NCBI GenBank assembly: GCA_947179155.2
Contig: OX359275.1
Coordinates: forward strand, 37,382,808 to 37,446,807
From: Hedera helix
Lineage: Eukaryota > Streptophyta > Magnoliopsida > Apiales > Araliaceae
Reading direction: 5' to 3'
Length of the DNA stretch: 64,000 nt
Shown here one piece after another: positions 13,483-25,151 of the stretch (position 1 is its first letter; each line of letters begins with the position of its first letter). A model generated the notes under the pieces. The model did not search any database. It saw only the letters and a list, made by a program, of their open reading frames with translations, and was not told where the DNA came from. Made by a program: the position numbers and the translations under genes.

Positions 13483-15238
13483 AAATGGTGCTAAAGACGT
13501 CTTTTTGTATAGTAGCCATTAATATGCAGGGGTTAGTATTTGATTCTTGTATTTTCATCAAATGTTGGACTGTAAAAAAGAAAAAGAGGGGGTGAGGGGT
13601 GTTTGGGGGACCCCTCACGTGGGTAATGTAAATTTTGTTAAACACTGATTCAAAAAGGTAAACATATCGTAAATCATTAAATAAGAAAATTCATTAAATT
13701 TGTAGCTTGAAATAACATCTTATATTCAAATTTATTTGGAAGCGGCCTGCGGCATGAAATATATGTCCCAAGAGGAATTTAACAGTCAACCTAGATGACT
13801 TTCGTTAGTAATGATCATAAGATAGTGCGTGTCCACCGAAAAACATAAAACAAAAATAAACGCAAGATAGTGGAACAGGAAGCAACGACGGAATTAAGCA
13901 TCAGAACTTGGTCAAAATTTTGTATGGGGTATTCACTGAAAATGAACAAAGAGACGCTTAGAAACATGTCTAATGAGGATCCAGAAAACCAGTTGAGGTA
14001 ATTTGAGTCCTGTAAATTGTACTTGAATATTTTGCTCCAAAAGCTTAATGGGAATGATAACACTTGATGATGTTCTGTGATTCAGGGTGATGTCTCCAGT
14101 GAACCCCACCGATCTTGCACAACATGTCCCCACGATGGGACAATAGCTGTGTGCCACCGTGGAACGCCGGTGTTAGTGAATAGGATAGAAAGAATATCAA
14201 TCTAATGCATTTTCAGTATTAAAAGTGTGTATGAGTAACAATGATTCGTTTTATTGACACATCAGGGTAGTGGGATACATCCCTTCGACACGTTTCATCC
14301 ATTGGGTGTTGCTGAGGGACCAACTCACGTGAGTAATTAAGGTGGCTCCTAGTCCCGTCAGGTTGCAAAAGCTACTCATTACCTGTGAGGCCCGGAGCAA
14401 CAAGTTCGGCGCCCATTTCCCTAGCGCGTGCACGTACTTCCTAGGTGATGGGCTTCAGATTTATGTGATCTGGAGCTGAGGTTTGGACCTCAAGCTCACA
14501 TCTTAACAATACTTATTTTAACTGTTTTCAAGATTTATTTAAACGTATTGAAAGTTGTTTAATGGCACACAAATTTTTATATCAATATTAAAAGAAGAAA
14601 AAAAGCCATAATTGCAATTGCTAAGCTATCATCAATCATTTTAGTGGCTGCATATTTTATCAAAGAGAGTGATCGGTCTGTTGGATTATCAGGCAGCAGT
14701 TGATGGCAGCCGAAGAGAGGTTAAGTGCAACACCTTCTACTAACCATAAAGGTTAGGTACTATGACAACGATAGATGGTTCAAGAAAGTTACCTTTTTCC
14801 ATTGCGGATACATGTGAATTCATACAACGGTTCCAGAGATGCGGTTCACATTATTATTTTAGGTTGTTTTCATTTAGGTTTAGAGACATATATAGCTGAG
14901 TATAACGTTTCTTCAGTTGTTTTACATGCATGTCTTTTGTTTTGTGTTTCTTCATGTTTTTTGACAAGAAAAATTGCGACACAAGTTTTAACAAGAGTCA
15001 CCCGTCACCCTTTGCTATCGGTAAAGGGAACAAAACGAAAAACGAAGTTCAATAATCAACATAATCAAATTTACCTCAAAAACAAGATGTTCATACAAGT
15101 GAGAATCCCACAATGAGGGAAAGGAAGAAATAAAGCTCAACTCATAACGGTGAGAATCAAATCTGAGATCTAGAGGTTATAACAGCCTCAGTCTTAACCA
15201 TCACGCTAACTGGCTAAGACCTCATTAGCACTCTGGTC

Positions 15239-15691
15239 CATGAAGTCTGGTTTGATGTCCATTGGTCAGTTTTCAAACCGTCACCCAATCAAGTTATCCA
15301 TTTAATTAGTTACTGGGCGCTTTCTAAATAAGTAAATCACACCACAAAATACTTGTTAAATCAAATAGCTAGATACTTAAACCTGCCGTATAGGCATCTC
15401 TACACTTTAATATATTTTTCATTCAATTAGTAGCTATCATCAGATCAAGTTCAGTTTTCTTGTCTTTCGCTCCTAATCCTTCAATACTTCACAAAACTTA
15501 CAGAATAAAATAATTTTGTTCCCGGGTACAAATTCCCGTCAATATCATAAATTTGTATTATTCTTTCACTTGTTTTATTTTATTTCTTTAGGTTTGCAAA
15601 TATATAAATAAAAAAATCATAGCATTTTGGATTTTTTTCTATAAGCGATGAATTTGAAAACTGACCAATGGACATCAAACCAGACTTCATG
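15239..15691. repeat. Perfect 39-bp inverted repeat enclosing 375 bp (possible MITE)
   Basis: The left arm at 15239-15277 begins CATGAAGTCTGGTTTG. The right arm at 15653-15691 is its exact reverse complement, ending AACCAGACTTCATG. The enclosed sequence is not palindromic, so this has the layout of a short terminal-inverted-repeat element and not a foldback. No convincing target site duplication was seen outside the arms (left flank GGTCC, right flank ATGAA). Confidence 0.7.
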
Positions 15692-16791
15692 ATGAATTTA
15701 CTGGTAAGGTTCCCTATGTTTTCATGAGAAATGTATTCTATTACAATAAATGTTGGACAGAAGATATTATGAGATTATTTAAAAATGGGGTCGTTATTAC
15801 ATAATCTTTTCTGTTTTATTCAGGGAGTGCCGGATAGTCACAAGTTCGCACTATAAGCTGTCAAGCTTGAGCAGACATCTTTTTTCTTTTTTCTTTTTTA
15901 ATTTTAAATTTTATAAGCTTGGCCCCAACTGTAGTGATTGGAATTATTAACCTTGAGATAATCCCTTATCAATGGCGCCTATACGTCCAGTGTCACATAC
16001 ACAAACGTAAAATAGCAGTCAGAAAAGGGGAGAGAAATGTTTTTAGTACCCTATTACCTATATCACCCTGCACATAGATATACTCGCTAAATAAATACTA
16101 GCTCGGTTGCTTAGAAATTCACACGGAATTATAACATAAAAATAGACTTCAAATTAATTGAGGAAATAATCACAATTAAAAAGGGGCACTGTGTCAACCA
16201 ACAACTGTAATGTACAAAGGGAATAAGGAATTACTTTGTTATGGGGAATTTAATTTTCACAGTGAAAGATGTAGGATAGCTTTGGGTTGGAAGAAATTGA
16301 CCCATCCTTCAACTTGGGTTGCAAAGCCCTAGGTCATGGAACAGACAAGAAGGGTTTCAAACGAGGGCCTAATTCGAAAGGTTTCACAATAGTTGGAGTC
16401 CCCAGTTAGGCATTTGGCTCGAAGATCTTCCCTATTTAATTATGCTTCATTGCATGTTATCTGTTTGGCAGACACGGTGAGCAAATTTATGTAATTTTTT
16501 TTTTCAAAATTAGACAAAAGGTTTATAAGGAAGTAGCTAGAAATACTATAAAATTACCACCCACCATGCAACTTCATGTGCCAAAACAATGCTAACCAGA
16601 AGGAAACAAGTTTCATAATCAATATCAGGGATAATAAAGCTGCTTTCAATTTTCCTAGCATGCATGCTTCTTAATGTCAACTCTTGTGGTTGAGCTGCTC
16701 TTTACTAACAGTTTGATAAACTCTCTCTCTCTCTATATACTATACTATAATATAAAGTCACAAGGGGAGATCAATTGAATGACCAACTAAA

Positions 16792-16839
16792 TTAACTCAT
16801 CAATTAAAATGAGTAAACTCATTTCAATTGATGAGTTAA
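16792..16839. repeat. 48-bp near-perfect palindrome
   Basis: TTAACTCATCAATT at the left is mirrored by AATTGATGAGTTAA at the right around a centre near 16815. Twenty-two of 24 arm positions pair. A related half-motif, GAGTTAGCTCGAATGG, follows immediately, so the palindrome may be the edge of a small repeated unit. Confidence 0.6.
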
Positions 16840-17136
16840 CTCGAATGGTATTAATGAGTTAGCTCGAATGGTGTTATTACATTTAATATGGTATAATATA
16901 TAACTACAATTAATTTCACTTGAGTTATGGATGAAGAATAAGAAATTTTTTTCTTAAAATATTAAAAGTTATATACTCCATAATTTTACTTAAATAAATT
17001 TAATTAATTTCTCTTAATTTGTGGACATAGAAATATGAATTTTTTTTTCTTAACAATTAATTTGTAATTTGTAATTTTTAATTATATAATATTAAATAAT
17101 TAAATTCCTTTCAATTGTTGTATTGTATGTTAAACC

Positions 17137-17180
<44 letters not shown>

Positions 17181-17259
17181 CAGGGGCGGAGGCACTCATG
17201 GGCTAGGGTGGGCTGTAGCCCGGGTGAAGGAGGAAAGGGGTTGTGAGGAGGAAAGGGGC

Positions 17260-20200
17260 TGTAAGAAGCTGAACAGTCGTGGCATGTGTGTTGTGTGACA
17301 CTCCCAAATCTTGGCCCACACAGCTTAAACTTGAGTTGTCAAAAGATTACAACAAAATTATTAAAAGGTAGAACAACGTTCAACAATACAGTGTATAATA
17401 ATACACAACTAAGTCTTCACTATTATTATCACACTATTTTACAACACGTGAAGATTACGATAGCTATCCCTCGAACTCTCACTCCATTCCCCGGCTAGAC
17501 CCAGCTACGTTATCATCTCATGTTGAAAAATAATGGAACAAAAGAAAGAGTGAGCTCAAATAGCCCAGTAAAAAATATCATGACTAAGATAATGACGAAT
17601 GAATTATCATTAGCCTTCAACAGTTGAGTTCTTGATAGAATACAATAGACTACAAGGTTTATATAAAAAACTGTAGTTAAATTCTTAAACAACGTTCAGA
17701 TCAATAATAGCAGCGGAATGAACAATCTATAAGAAGAATAATGCAGACTATAATGTCCTCTCGCTTCTATTTTTAGGAAAAACATCATCAACTTTTATCA
17801 TCTGAAATACCATTAGTTAAGATAATACAAATTCACAGTTCCTGGTCATAATCATGCAGATCAACAGTTCATCTTTGCACTACGGGGCCAAAGATATTCA
17901 ATATAACATTAACGGTCATGATTATACCAGATTAAACCTTTGGTCATAATCATACCAAACAATAGTTCATCTTTGCACTATGGGCCAAAGATATTCAATA
18001 TAACACCAACGATCATGATTATACCAGATTCAGCCTTTGGTCATAATCATACCAAACAACAGTTCATCTTTGCACTACGGGCCAAATAGAACATTCACCA
18101 CATGCCATAAAAGACACCGAACAGATGTATCGCCTTTAACCTATTATATCGCCTTTAATCTATCATATGTTCAACAATTATATCGCATCTGTGCCCCCGA
18201 CCACAAATATTCACAACAACTTAATTTTGGATGATTAGAATTATATAAATGATGAACAGAAAAAACATGATAAACAATAAGTATCAGAAGTTTACTTTGT
18301 GCAGATTCAAATAATGTCCAAATTGTCAACATGATGTGGAGTGAAATTCAAAAATGATATTCAAGATCCATAGTTCAGAATAACGGTTACAGTTCAATAG
18401 AAATGTTCAGAAAATAGGAAGGTTCAAATAAAATGATGAAGTGCAACTATTATGGAACATATAATATTTTCAGGAATTATAAAAGCAATAGTTCCATAAT
18501 AAGTTTCGATTTAGGTATATGAAAGAAAATAATATCCCTTACCGTAGTAGGTTTGATTAACAAAAGGTGAAGGAAATTAATATCCCTTACCATAGTAAGT
18601 TTGAATAATGGAAGATGAAAAAGATGGTATTCCTTAATGAGTATAAAGGAAAATAATATCACTTACGAATATGAAAGAAAATGATATTACAAACGAATAT
18701 GGAATAAAAGTGTCATGTGATAATTCGTGTAGACTAATTATTTCCACAAGAGACAAATAAGAAATCAATACAAAGGGTTATTCACCAACAGGCGGTAGTC
18801 CGCGCAGTAAGGTTATTCCCACAATTTAATAAAATTTGAATACAAAGAGTTATTCACCAAACAGGTGGTAATCCGCGCCGTAAGGTTATTCTCAGAGATT
18901 AATAAGGAATGAATACGAAAAGTTATTCACCAACAGACGGTAATCCGCGCCGTAAGGTTATTCCCACAAATTAATACATGGAAATAAATGGCACATCTTA
19001 TGAGTAAGAAAGAAACGATATTATTTTCGAGAATCAAAGAATGATAATCCCTTACCGTGGTAAGTTTAAATAATAGAATATGAAAGAAGATGATATTTCT
19101 TACCTTAACACGTGACTGGATATTGATTTAAATGAGGTTGATTAACTTGAACAGTACTCGTACACTTATAGATCTTCACAAATACTCAAGATGACTTAAG
19201 CACACTTAGAGAGAACTTACACAAAGAAATATTTAGAGAGTGAAAGAAATAACAAGTAAGGAAGTTTATGAAAAATCCTTAAGTTAAGGCCTCTATTTAT
19301 AGCCAAAAATCTTATCATAACAAAGATTTTCTATTTTAATCCAAACCGTTCATTTCAAGATAATGTTTAATCCATACAATTCATTTCATCTTTTAAGATT
19401 TCTTTAATCTAAACCATTCGTTTAAAGATCATCTTTTAATCTACACCATCCATTTCAAATTTTATATTATTTTTAATCTATACCATTCATTTCATCTTTT
19501 AAGATTTCCTTAATCTAAACCATTCATTTAAAGATCATCTCTTAATCTACACCATCCATTTCAAATTTTATATTATCTTTAATCTATACCATTTATTTTA
19601 TATCACCTAACTTTATATTATAAACAAATAATTTTATCAATTCAATTATTCAACAATAATTCACACTTATTCATTATTATGACTAATTGTTATAAATATA
19701 GTGTAGTTGGCTCTCTGAGTTAGATATTAAATTAATTAATAATGAAATACAACAGTTTAATTAACATCATAATAGAGATAACAATAATACAGAAAGTATA
19801 TAAAAGAAAGAATATGTTACTGTGTAATGACAATTATTGATTCAATAATGTGAATTACCGTGCATATGCTACTGTGATAATTATCAGTTTAATATTATAA
19901 ATTATTGTGCATGTGACAATAAAGTCAAATATTGTACGTTAACCTACTTTATCAGTTTAATAATACGAAACACTGTGCAATGTCGTGTGCTACTGTGCAA
20001 TACCGTGTGCTACTGTTCTTTTACCACTGGGTATTTTAACAATTAAAAGTGATAGTACTATTGACCATTTAAAAATTATTTATGTCGTTTTCTATATCCG
20101 ACAATTATTCGTTGTGGGGTCCACCAATGATTGATTCGTACGGCGCCGTCGTACGAATATTCCCCGACAGAACGAATATTGTCCAACATAATATAATTTA

Positions 20201-21240
20201 CACATAACATCCTTAACTTTTAACTTTATCAATTTAACCACTTACTGTTTCATGAAAAAATATATATGAAGAAAAATTAAATTTTATATTTTATAAAATT
20301 TGGGGTCTTACATGTTGTGCCTTCACCGGCTAGCGCACTAGCAGCAGCTGCAGTTGACATAGCCGATGATTTCCCTGATTTGGCTGCAGCAGCGGCAGCT
20401 ATCGCAGCCGCAGCAGTGGCTGTGTTTAGAGTGTCGGCAAATGATTTGATGTAGATCCATGTCGCAAATGCATATCCATTAATGAATGGCCAACGTCTCT
20501 CTCCTGGACCAAGTAGCCCAAAACTTTCACCATCAAACTCAAATGTACATGTTGGACCAGTTGATTCTTTTCCGTTCATGGCTTTCTCCAATGACAACAT
20601 TAAATGAGTTGCCCAAACAGTGGTGAGAGTTCTTGTTATCACTCCAAACCACCTATGCAAATTAATCACACTGAGGGAATGTCCAGCTAAGTGCTGGATG
20701 CAGTAGCATAAAAGAATTCCATCCCATTTCATTTGCTTTAGTACACCTACATCCTGAATGAAAATCTTCTCAGCTGACCGCAAAAGAACTCCCAACGGTC
20801 CAGCTGTGGATCACATCGCTCTGTTTCGAGTACAAGCACGTAATATAACCAGCAATCCTCTACCATCCGAGTCCTGGCTGACATAAAATCGTCAAAATCT
20901 CCCAGACCAGGAAGCCAAGGAATAAGCTCGCCTGCTATTATGGTAGCCCTGAAATTCAGCATCACACTAGGATGATTGTTGTCCTCGTCTTCTTCAAAAG
21001 ATTCAACACCTCCCACCGTGGCAAGAAGTTAATCAACTAATAAGAACGCGATACTCGTTGCCTCTTCCTCTCCATTTCCGAATCTCTGCGCACCACTCAT
21101 AATATTCTTCAAATTATCCATGCTTTCAGGCTTCCCCATAATAGCAGAATCAATTAAATGCAAGAGCTCTGGAGACACATTTGGCATAACAGGCTTTGGC
21201 CTGGGCTTATTTGGAGGAAATAACTTAACCCACTAGTCTC
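17260..21240 (-). pseudogene. SPIRRIG/BCHC-like BEACH-protein gene fragment, frameshifted and split by a solo LTR
   Basis: Minus-strand reading from about 21240 gives PPNKPRPKPVMPNVSPELLH, then DSAIMGKPES and GGVESFEEDED. It continues with AGELIPWLPG, TRMV, a frame change near 20865, then RSAEKIFIQDVG, CYCIQHLAGHS, TCTFEFDGES and NGYAFATWIY. The last part before the LTR is an Ala-rich stretch ending ALAGEG. This order matches the concanavalin/LamG-like region of plant SPIRRIG-class BEACH proteins, which act in membrane traffic and mRNA-body dynamics (family knowledge). The frame is cut by the LTR at the TGTTG duplication and resumes at 17293 with HMPRLFSFL, exactly as in the family. Stops at the VD-LLAT junction and the frameshift show it cannot make the protein. 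It covers only a small part of a protein of more than 3000 residues, all inside the hAT termini, so it is a captured fragment. Confidence 0.85.
17294..20312 (-). mobile_element. Solo LTR of a Ty3-gypsy retrotransposon (same family as the element at 58079)
   Basis: On the minus strand the LTR starts TGTAAGACCCC at 20312 and ends GTGTCACA at 17294. It is flanked by a perfect 5-bp target duplication TGTTG (17289-17293 and 20313-20317). No internal retrotransposon sequence remains, so this is a recombined solo LTR of 3019 bp. It matches the 5' LTR at 58079-61216 along its length in inverted orientation, including the start, the TATA region (minus-strand GGCTATAAATAG near 19295) and two internal tandem repeats. 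Those repeats are three copies of a unit of about 72 bp at 18779-18975 and three of a unit of about 97 bp at about 17860-18090. Confidence 0.92.
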
Positions 21241-21385
21241 TGCAACCAAGGTATATGGTCCAATGAAGTAGTAGCCCAGGACGGAAAAAATTTCTGGCTC
21301 TGCCCTTGTGTATTATGTAAGTAAAAAATAATAAATATATTAATAAAAATTTATTAAATATTTATAAAAAAAATTATATAAACTA

Positions 21386-21418
21386 ACCCGTGCCTCACAC
21401 GGGTTATCAAACTTGTAT
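21386..21418 (+). repeat. Helitron-like 3' terminal hairpin
   Basis: ACCCGTGCCTCACACGGGT (21386-21404) is a short hairpin followed by TATCAAACTTGTA. The layout resembles the 3' end of plant Helitrons (hairpin, then about 10 nt, then CTRR), but the final CTAG is degraded. A similar hairpin occurs at 32941-32958, and a better end at 33840-33866. Confidence 0.45.
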
Positions 21419-22065
21419 ATATAAAATTACACGTCTAGAATTAGTGGCAAGCCACCAAACGTATATTCTTAGCGAAATAACCGTACACATTACCAATTAA
21501 GTATCATGCATGAGGCCAAACCAAATTAACAAACTCATTTCAAAGATTTTTTTCGTATTACAATTTAGTGCTTTCTCTTCTTCCTCGACTATACATATTA
21601 GATCAAATATAATCTCCAAAACGTACGTGCAGGAATATAATGTCTGTTGAGTTTTAATGAGAATATAAAGGTTAGGTACCTGATACTACGTACAATAATA
21701 TATAATTATACATTAGCCTAGACAAGATCAACAGTACTGAAATCTCCCTGATCTGATTTTTTATTTTTAATATGTATGCATTCAACTTAAATACATAAGA
21801 AAATTGGTGTGTATTAATTACCTGATATTTCCAGTGTGATAATGAGTTCCGACAAATTAGATCATCTTAGCATATTCAAACAAATTCATTGTTATTACTC
21901 AGTATAAAGCATATATATATTAGAGAATGAATTTATTAGTACAAATATATATTTGAATGATTTGATGATGATTTGATTATTAATGTATATTTGTATCCAA
22001 TAGTTTTTGTAAAATTCTTAATAATGAAATTGATGTACAATGACTTAGAATATAAATATCAAACT

Positions 22066-23410
22066 TGTTAGAATGATCTTACGAACTTGATGAATATATA
22101 GATTAGAGGATCAAAACGATCGTAAAGTCTATTTCAAGACCATAACGACCAAAGGATTTCGCAGAGTCTACTCATGAATTGTAAAGTTTGACATCCGCCT
22201 TGCTGAGCTAAATAAAGATCGCAAAGTATTATTTGATCGTAAAGTAAGACAAGCTCGTTGAGTTAATTCTGAAATTGTCAGGTAGAGGAAGATCGTAAAA
22301 TCAACTTTGAGTTCGTAAAACAAAGTGATAATCGTAGAGTCAGCCCTAAGTTCGTAAAACTAGATGACTCTCATAGAGTTTGTAATCGTAAAGTTGATCG
22401 TAGAGCAAAAAAGAACTCTTAGATTTCGTAAAGACGTAAAGTATATGACAGGTCTGACAGTAGACTAACATCCAGATGATCTGAAAGGTGAGAACTCTGA
22501 GATGTTAGCTGACTATACCAAGTTTAAAATGAAGATCAGAAAAGGTTGTGTCTAACAACTATTTTGACCAAGTGACATCAAACACATCTGATTGTAATTT
22601 TTAGTAAACTGATCTGAAGGCAGAGTCGAAAGTAAGCTGACACAATCTCTTAATATCGAAGTCAAAGATCTTTAAGAATCAAGACATTAAATGAGTAACG
22701 ACTATTTATCAACGGGAAAAATCCCAAAATCCTCTATAAAATGGACATCAAAATTCAATACAAAATAATAAGTAACAGACTATAAGTCGAACCGCTGTCA
22801 AAATATTAAGAACTCCTCTCTACGAAAAAGAATAATTTATTCTGTTACTAAGTCATCACTCATCGGACTTAAAGCCACTTAGCCGCACCTCTCAAATAAC
22901 TTATCTTACTTGTGATTATTGGTCTTAATGACCTCTTTGTTACAAGTCTAAGTGACTTGAAGAGTTCTTAGTGAACTGATCTTAGTGATCTTGTCTTAGT
23001 GACATCTACCAAGTTTAAGTGACTTGAAAGAATCTTAGTAATTCACTGGTGTAATAGATTTTAGTGATCTGATCTTAGTGATCCCTCATCCTTAGTGGGT
23101 TCTCTGCCAGAAGTGCAGAAGAATGGACTACGAGTTCTTTGTGTTCTGAACCACCTAAAATTTTCGTGTTTACTTTATTTTCTGTTTTTACATTTTTGCA
23201 TTATATTTTATCTGGTTGTGACTAATTCTCACAAGTATAATTAAATTCAGAATTGAGAATCTCATTAAATCTGTGAAGAGGTTTTCTTAAAAAAATATTC
23301 TGTTGTGCTAAAGTAAATTAATTTGCTTAATTTATTATTTGGTAAATCCTTGTTAAAGTACAAAGTCTTTAAAATGATTTATTCAACCTACATTCTAAAT
23401 CACTTGTGCC
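22066..23410 (+). mobile_element. Possible Copia-type LTR remnant with internal short repeats
   Basis: The block starts TGTTAGAATGATC and closes in a region reading AAAATGATTTATTCAACC, reminiscent of the 3' ends of SIRE/Maximus-type Copia LTRs. Two short-motif arrays lie inside: (A)TCGTAAAGT-like words repeated irregularly at about 22110-22440, and CTTAGTGATCT/TTAAGTGACTTG-like words at about 22950-23095. No coding domain, primer site or target duplication was found, so the borders and the class are tentative. Confidence 0.4.
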
Positions 23411-23533
23411 TCTGAAAAATAATAGAATGTATATATAATTAACACTAGGTTTTTAAACTACTGAACACGTGGAAACACATCACACACTTAATGTGTTTTC
23501 CCTCAGTTATTTTTATTAAGGACAAGTTTACAC

Positions 23534-23721
23534 CAAGGACGGAGCTACTAGTCGACTCCGCTGGCTGTAGCCCGTCCCAAAATTTTATTTATTTATTAGA
23601 TATATTATATAATTAAATAGTCCTAAGTTGAAATAATTTTTGATCAGCCTAGTCCAAAGTAGTCTTAAGTTGAAATAGTCTTGTCAGCCCAGCCCTATTT
23701 AAATTCCTGGCTTCGCCCCTG
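23534..23721. mobile_element. 188-bp non-autonomous hAT element (MITE)
   Basis: The left terminus is CAAGGACGGAGCTACT. The right terminus in reverse complement is CAGGGGCGAAGCCAGG. The flanking 8-mers GTTTACAC and ATCTACAC agree at 6 of 8 positions. The interior includes GCTGTAGCCCGTCCC and CAGCCCAGCCC, typical of Tip100-derived MITEs. It is related in its ends to the larger hAT at 17181. Confidence 0.65.
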
Positions 23722-25151
23722 ATCTACACACATAACAATCAAATATTACATCCATCTATACTATTAAAAAGTAGAGTATGACAATAATTTTAATATCATA
23801 TCTCAATTTTTTAATGATGTAAATGAATGTAGTATTTGAAATAATATTTGATTGTTGTGTGTTTATAGTTATTCTTTTGTTAATTTCAAGTATCCTTAAT
23901 TCTTAAAATTTCTCAACATGCCACTGTTTTATTTATTCGTCGTGAATTAAATTACAAATATTATTGCTATTGCTATTAAGCTGATGGAATATATTAAAAT
24001 CATTTACACACCCATTTTATACTCCGGACTAATAGTGTGAACTTATACTAAAAAAATTTAAAATATCTAATTAGCGTGTTAGAAAGAAATTTATTTAACT
24101 GCTGTATGCCGAAAGCTTCATCACCAGATAAAACTATAAGAAAAAAATACACTAAATGAAAAGGGAGGAGCTATCAAAAATACTACTTCCACTCCTTTTA
24201 ATTACATAACAATTGAAATTTATAACAAGACGTAAACCTAAGCCAAATATATATGCCAAAAAAGCACTGCACGAGATCAGGTATGTGTGTGTGAAATTGT
24301 GAAATGCACCTAAAGCTCATTTTCAGACGGTCACTTTTGTTGATATGATACTTAATTCTGAAGTGGGCCCCATGTAAATTGTTCACACTTATTTAAAGAA
24401 TTACCATTAGATCTTAAATATCCACATCTGACAAGTCACATATTCACATTTGGCAAAGAGAAATGGGGAATAGAAAGTCCAAGAAGAATGAAATATAAAA
24501 TATTTTATATTGGATCCAAGGAAAACTAAAATGTTATTTACCTTCAAAGAGATTTCCGAAGTATATCTTGATTTAATATAAATTTGAGCAACTCTATATA
24601 TAGGGAAAAGATTAACAAAAAAAACATCAAAGAATGATTATTTTATAAGGTCATAAACGTTATGTCATTAGAATATTACTTTGGCATTTTATCTTTGATT
24701 TGAAGATAATATAAGATACAATTCAAGAGCATGAGTAGTGTGAAAACATGTTGAAGTGAATATCCCCATAACAGCTAGTTTTGTGGTCTGCTGTGATTAT
24801 AAATTAGGATTTAAACAACCCCGAATACGATTCATTTAGAGAAGTGAGCTTCATCAAAAGTCCATGGCCTTGACTTGGGTTCCATGGTCGTGGCTTTGAA
24901 CTAAGTGACAATTGTGCTGTGAACTAATTTTCTATAAGTTTATAGATATTACAGCTTCACAACTTATGCTGCTCTACTTTAGCATAAATAAAATCTAATT
25001 AGGTTTTCCCTAAAGGGTCTGATCTGGTTTTGGCAAAAGTTTCTTGTGAATATCACAGTAACATTTAGTCCTAAGATTGTAGTTTCTTCTTGATATCTCC
25101 CGAGAGTTTAGGTTTAAAGGGGAGGTTAAAAAAGAATTGAGGGCAAGAAAT
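23722..25151. other. Intergenic region upstream of the NAC gene
   Basis: At about 23755 the text TCTATACTATTAAAAAG resembles the 5' end of plant Helitrons, but no matching 3' end was recognised nearby. The rest is AT-rich with no coding frame. The 300 bp before 25152 must hold the NAC promoter and leader; no diagnostic element was found there. Confidence 0.4.

Larger units (their letters stand above)
13483..17180. other. Intergenic region downstream of DEG8; unclassified repeats, no supported gene
   Basis: The DEG8 3' UTR should occupy the first few hundred bases. A less AT-rich block at about 14080-14480 has short minus-strand frames (13933-14157 and 14251-14433) with exon-like composition, but I recognise no family in them. 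14500-15238 and 15692-16700 show nothing decisive. Two inverted repeats are listed separately. The right end is AT-rich and finishes in a TA microsatellite at about 17141-17176. Confidence 0.4.
17181..21308. mobile_element. Non-autonomous hAT (Tip100-like) element carrying a gene fragment and a nested solo LTR
   Basis: The left end is CAGGGGCGGAGGC at 17181. The right end reads, in reverse complement, CAAGGGCAGAGCC from 21308, so the termini are inverted and of the Tip100 hAT type. The flanking 8 bp are TATATTAT (17173-17180) and TGTATTAT (21309-21316), a 7 of 8 match, as expected for hAT target duplications. The interior is a SPIRRIG-like fragment interrupted by a solo LTR. No transposase frame is present, so mobilisation would need a helper. 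Removing the 3-kb LTR leaves an element of about 1.1 kb. Confidence 0.75.

Noticed and set aside
14775..15116. 113-codon frame downstream of DEG8
   Set aside because: Hydrophobic, low-information translation with no domain; it runs into AT-rich sequence.
25137..25151. Upstream TTG as NAC start
   Set aside because: The ATG at 25152 gives the normal short N terminus of this subgroup and needs no unusual start.
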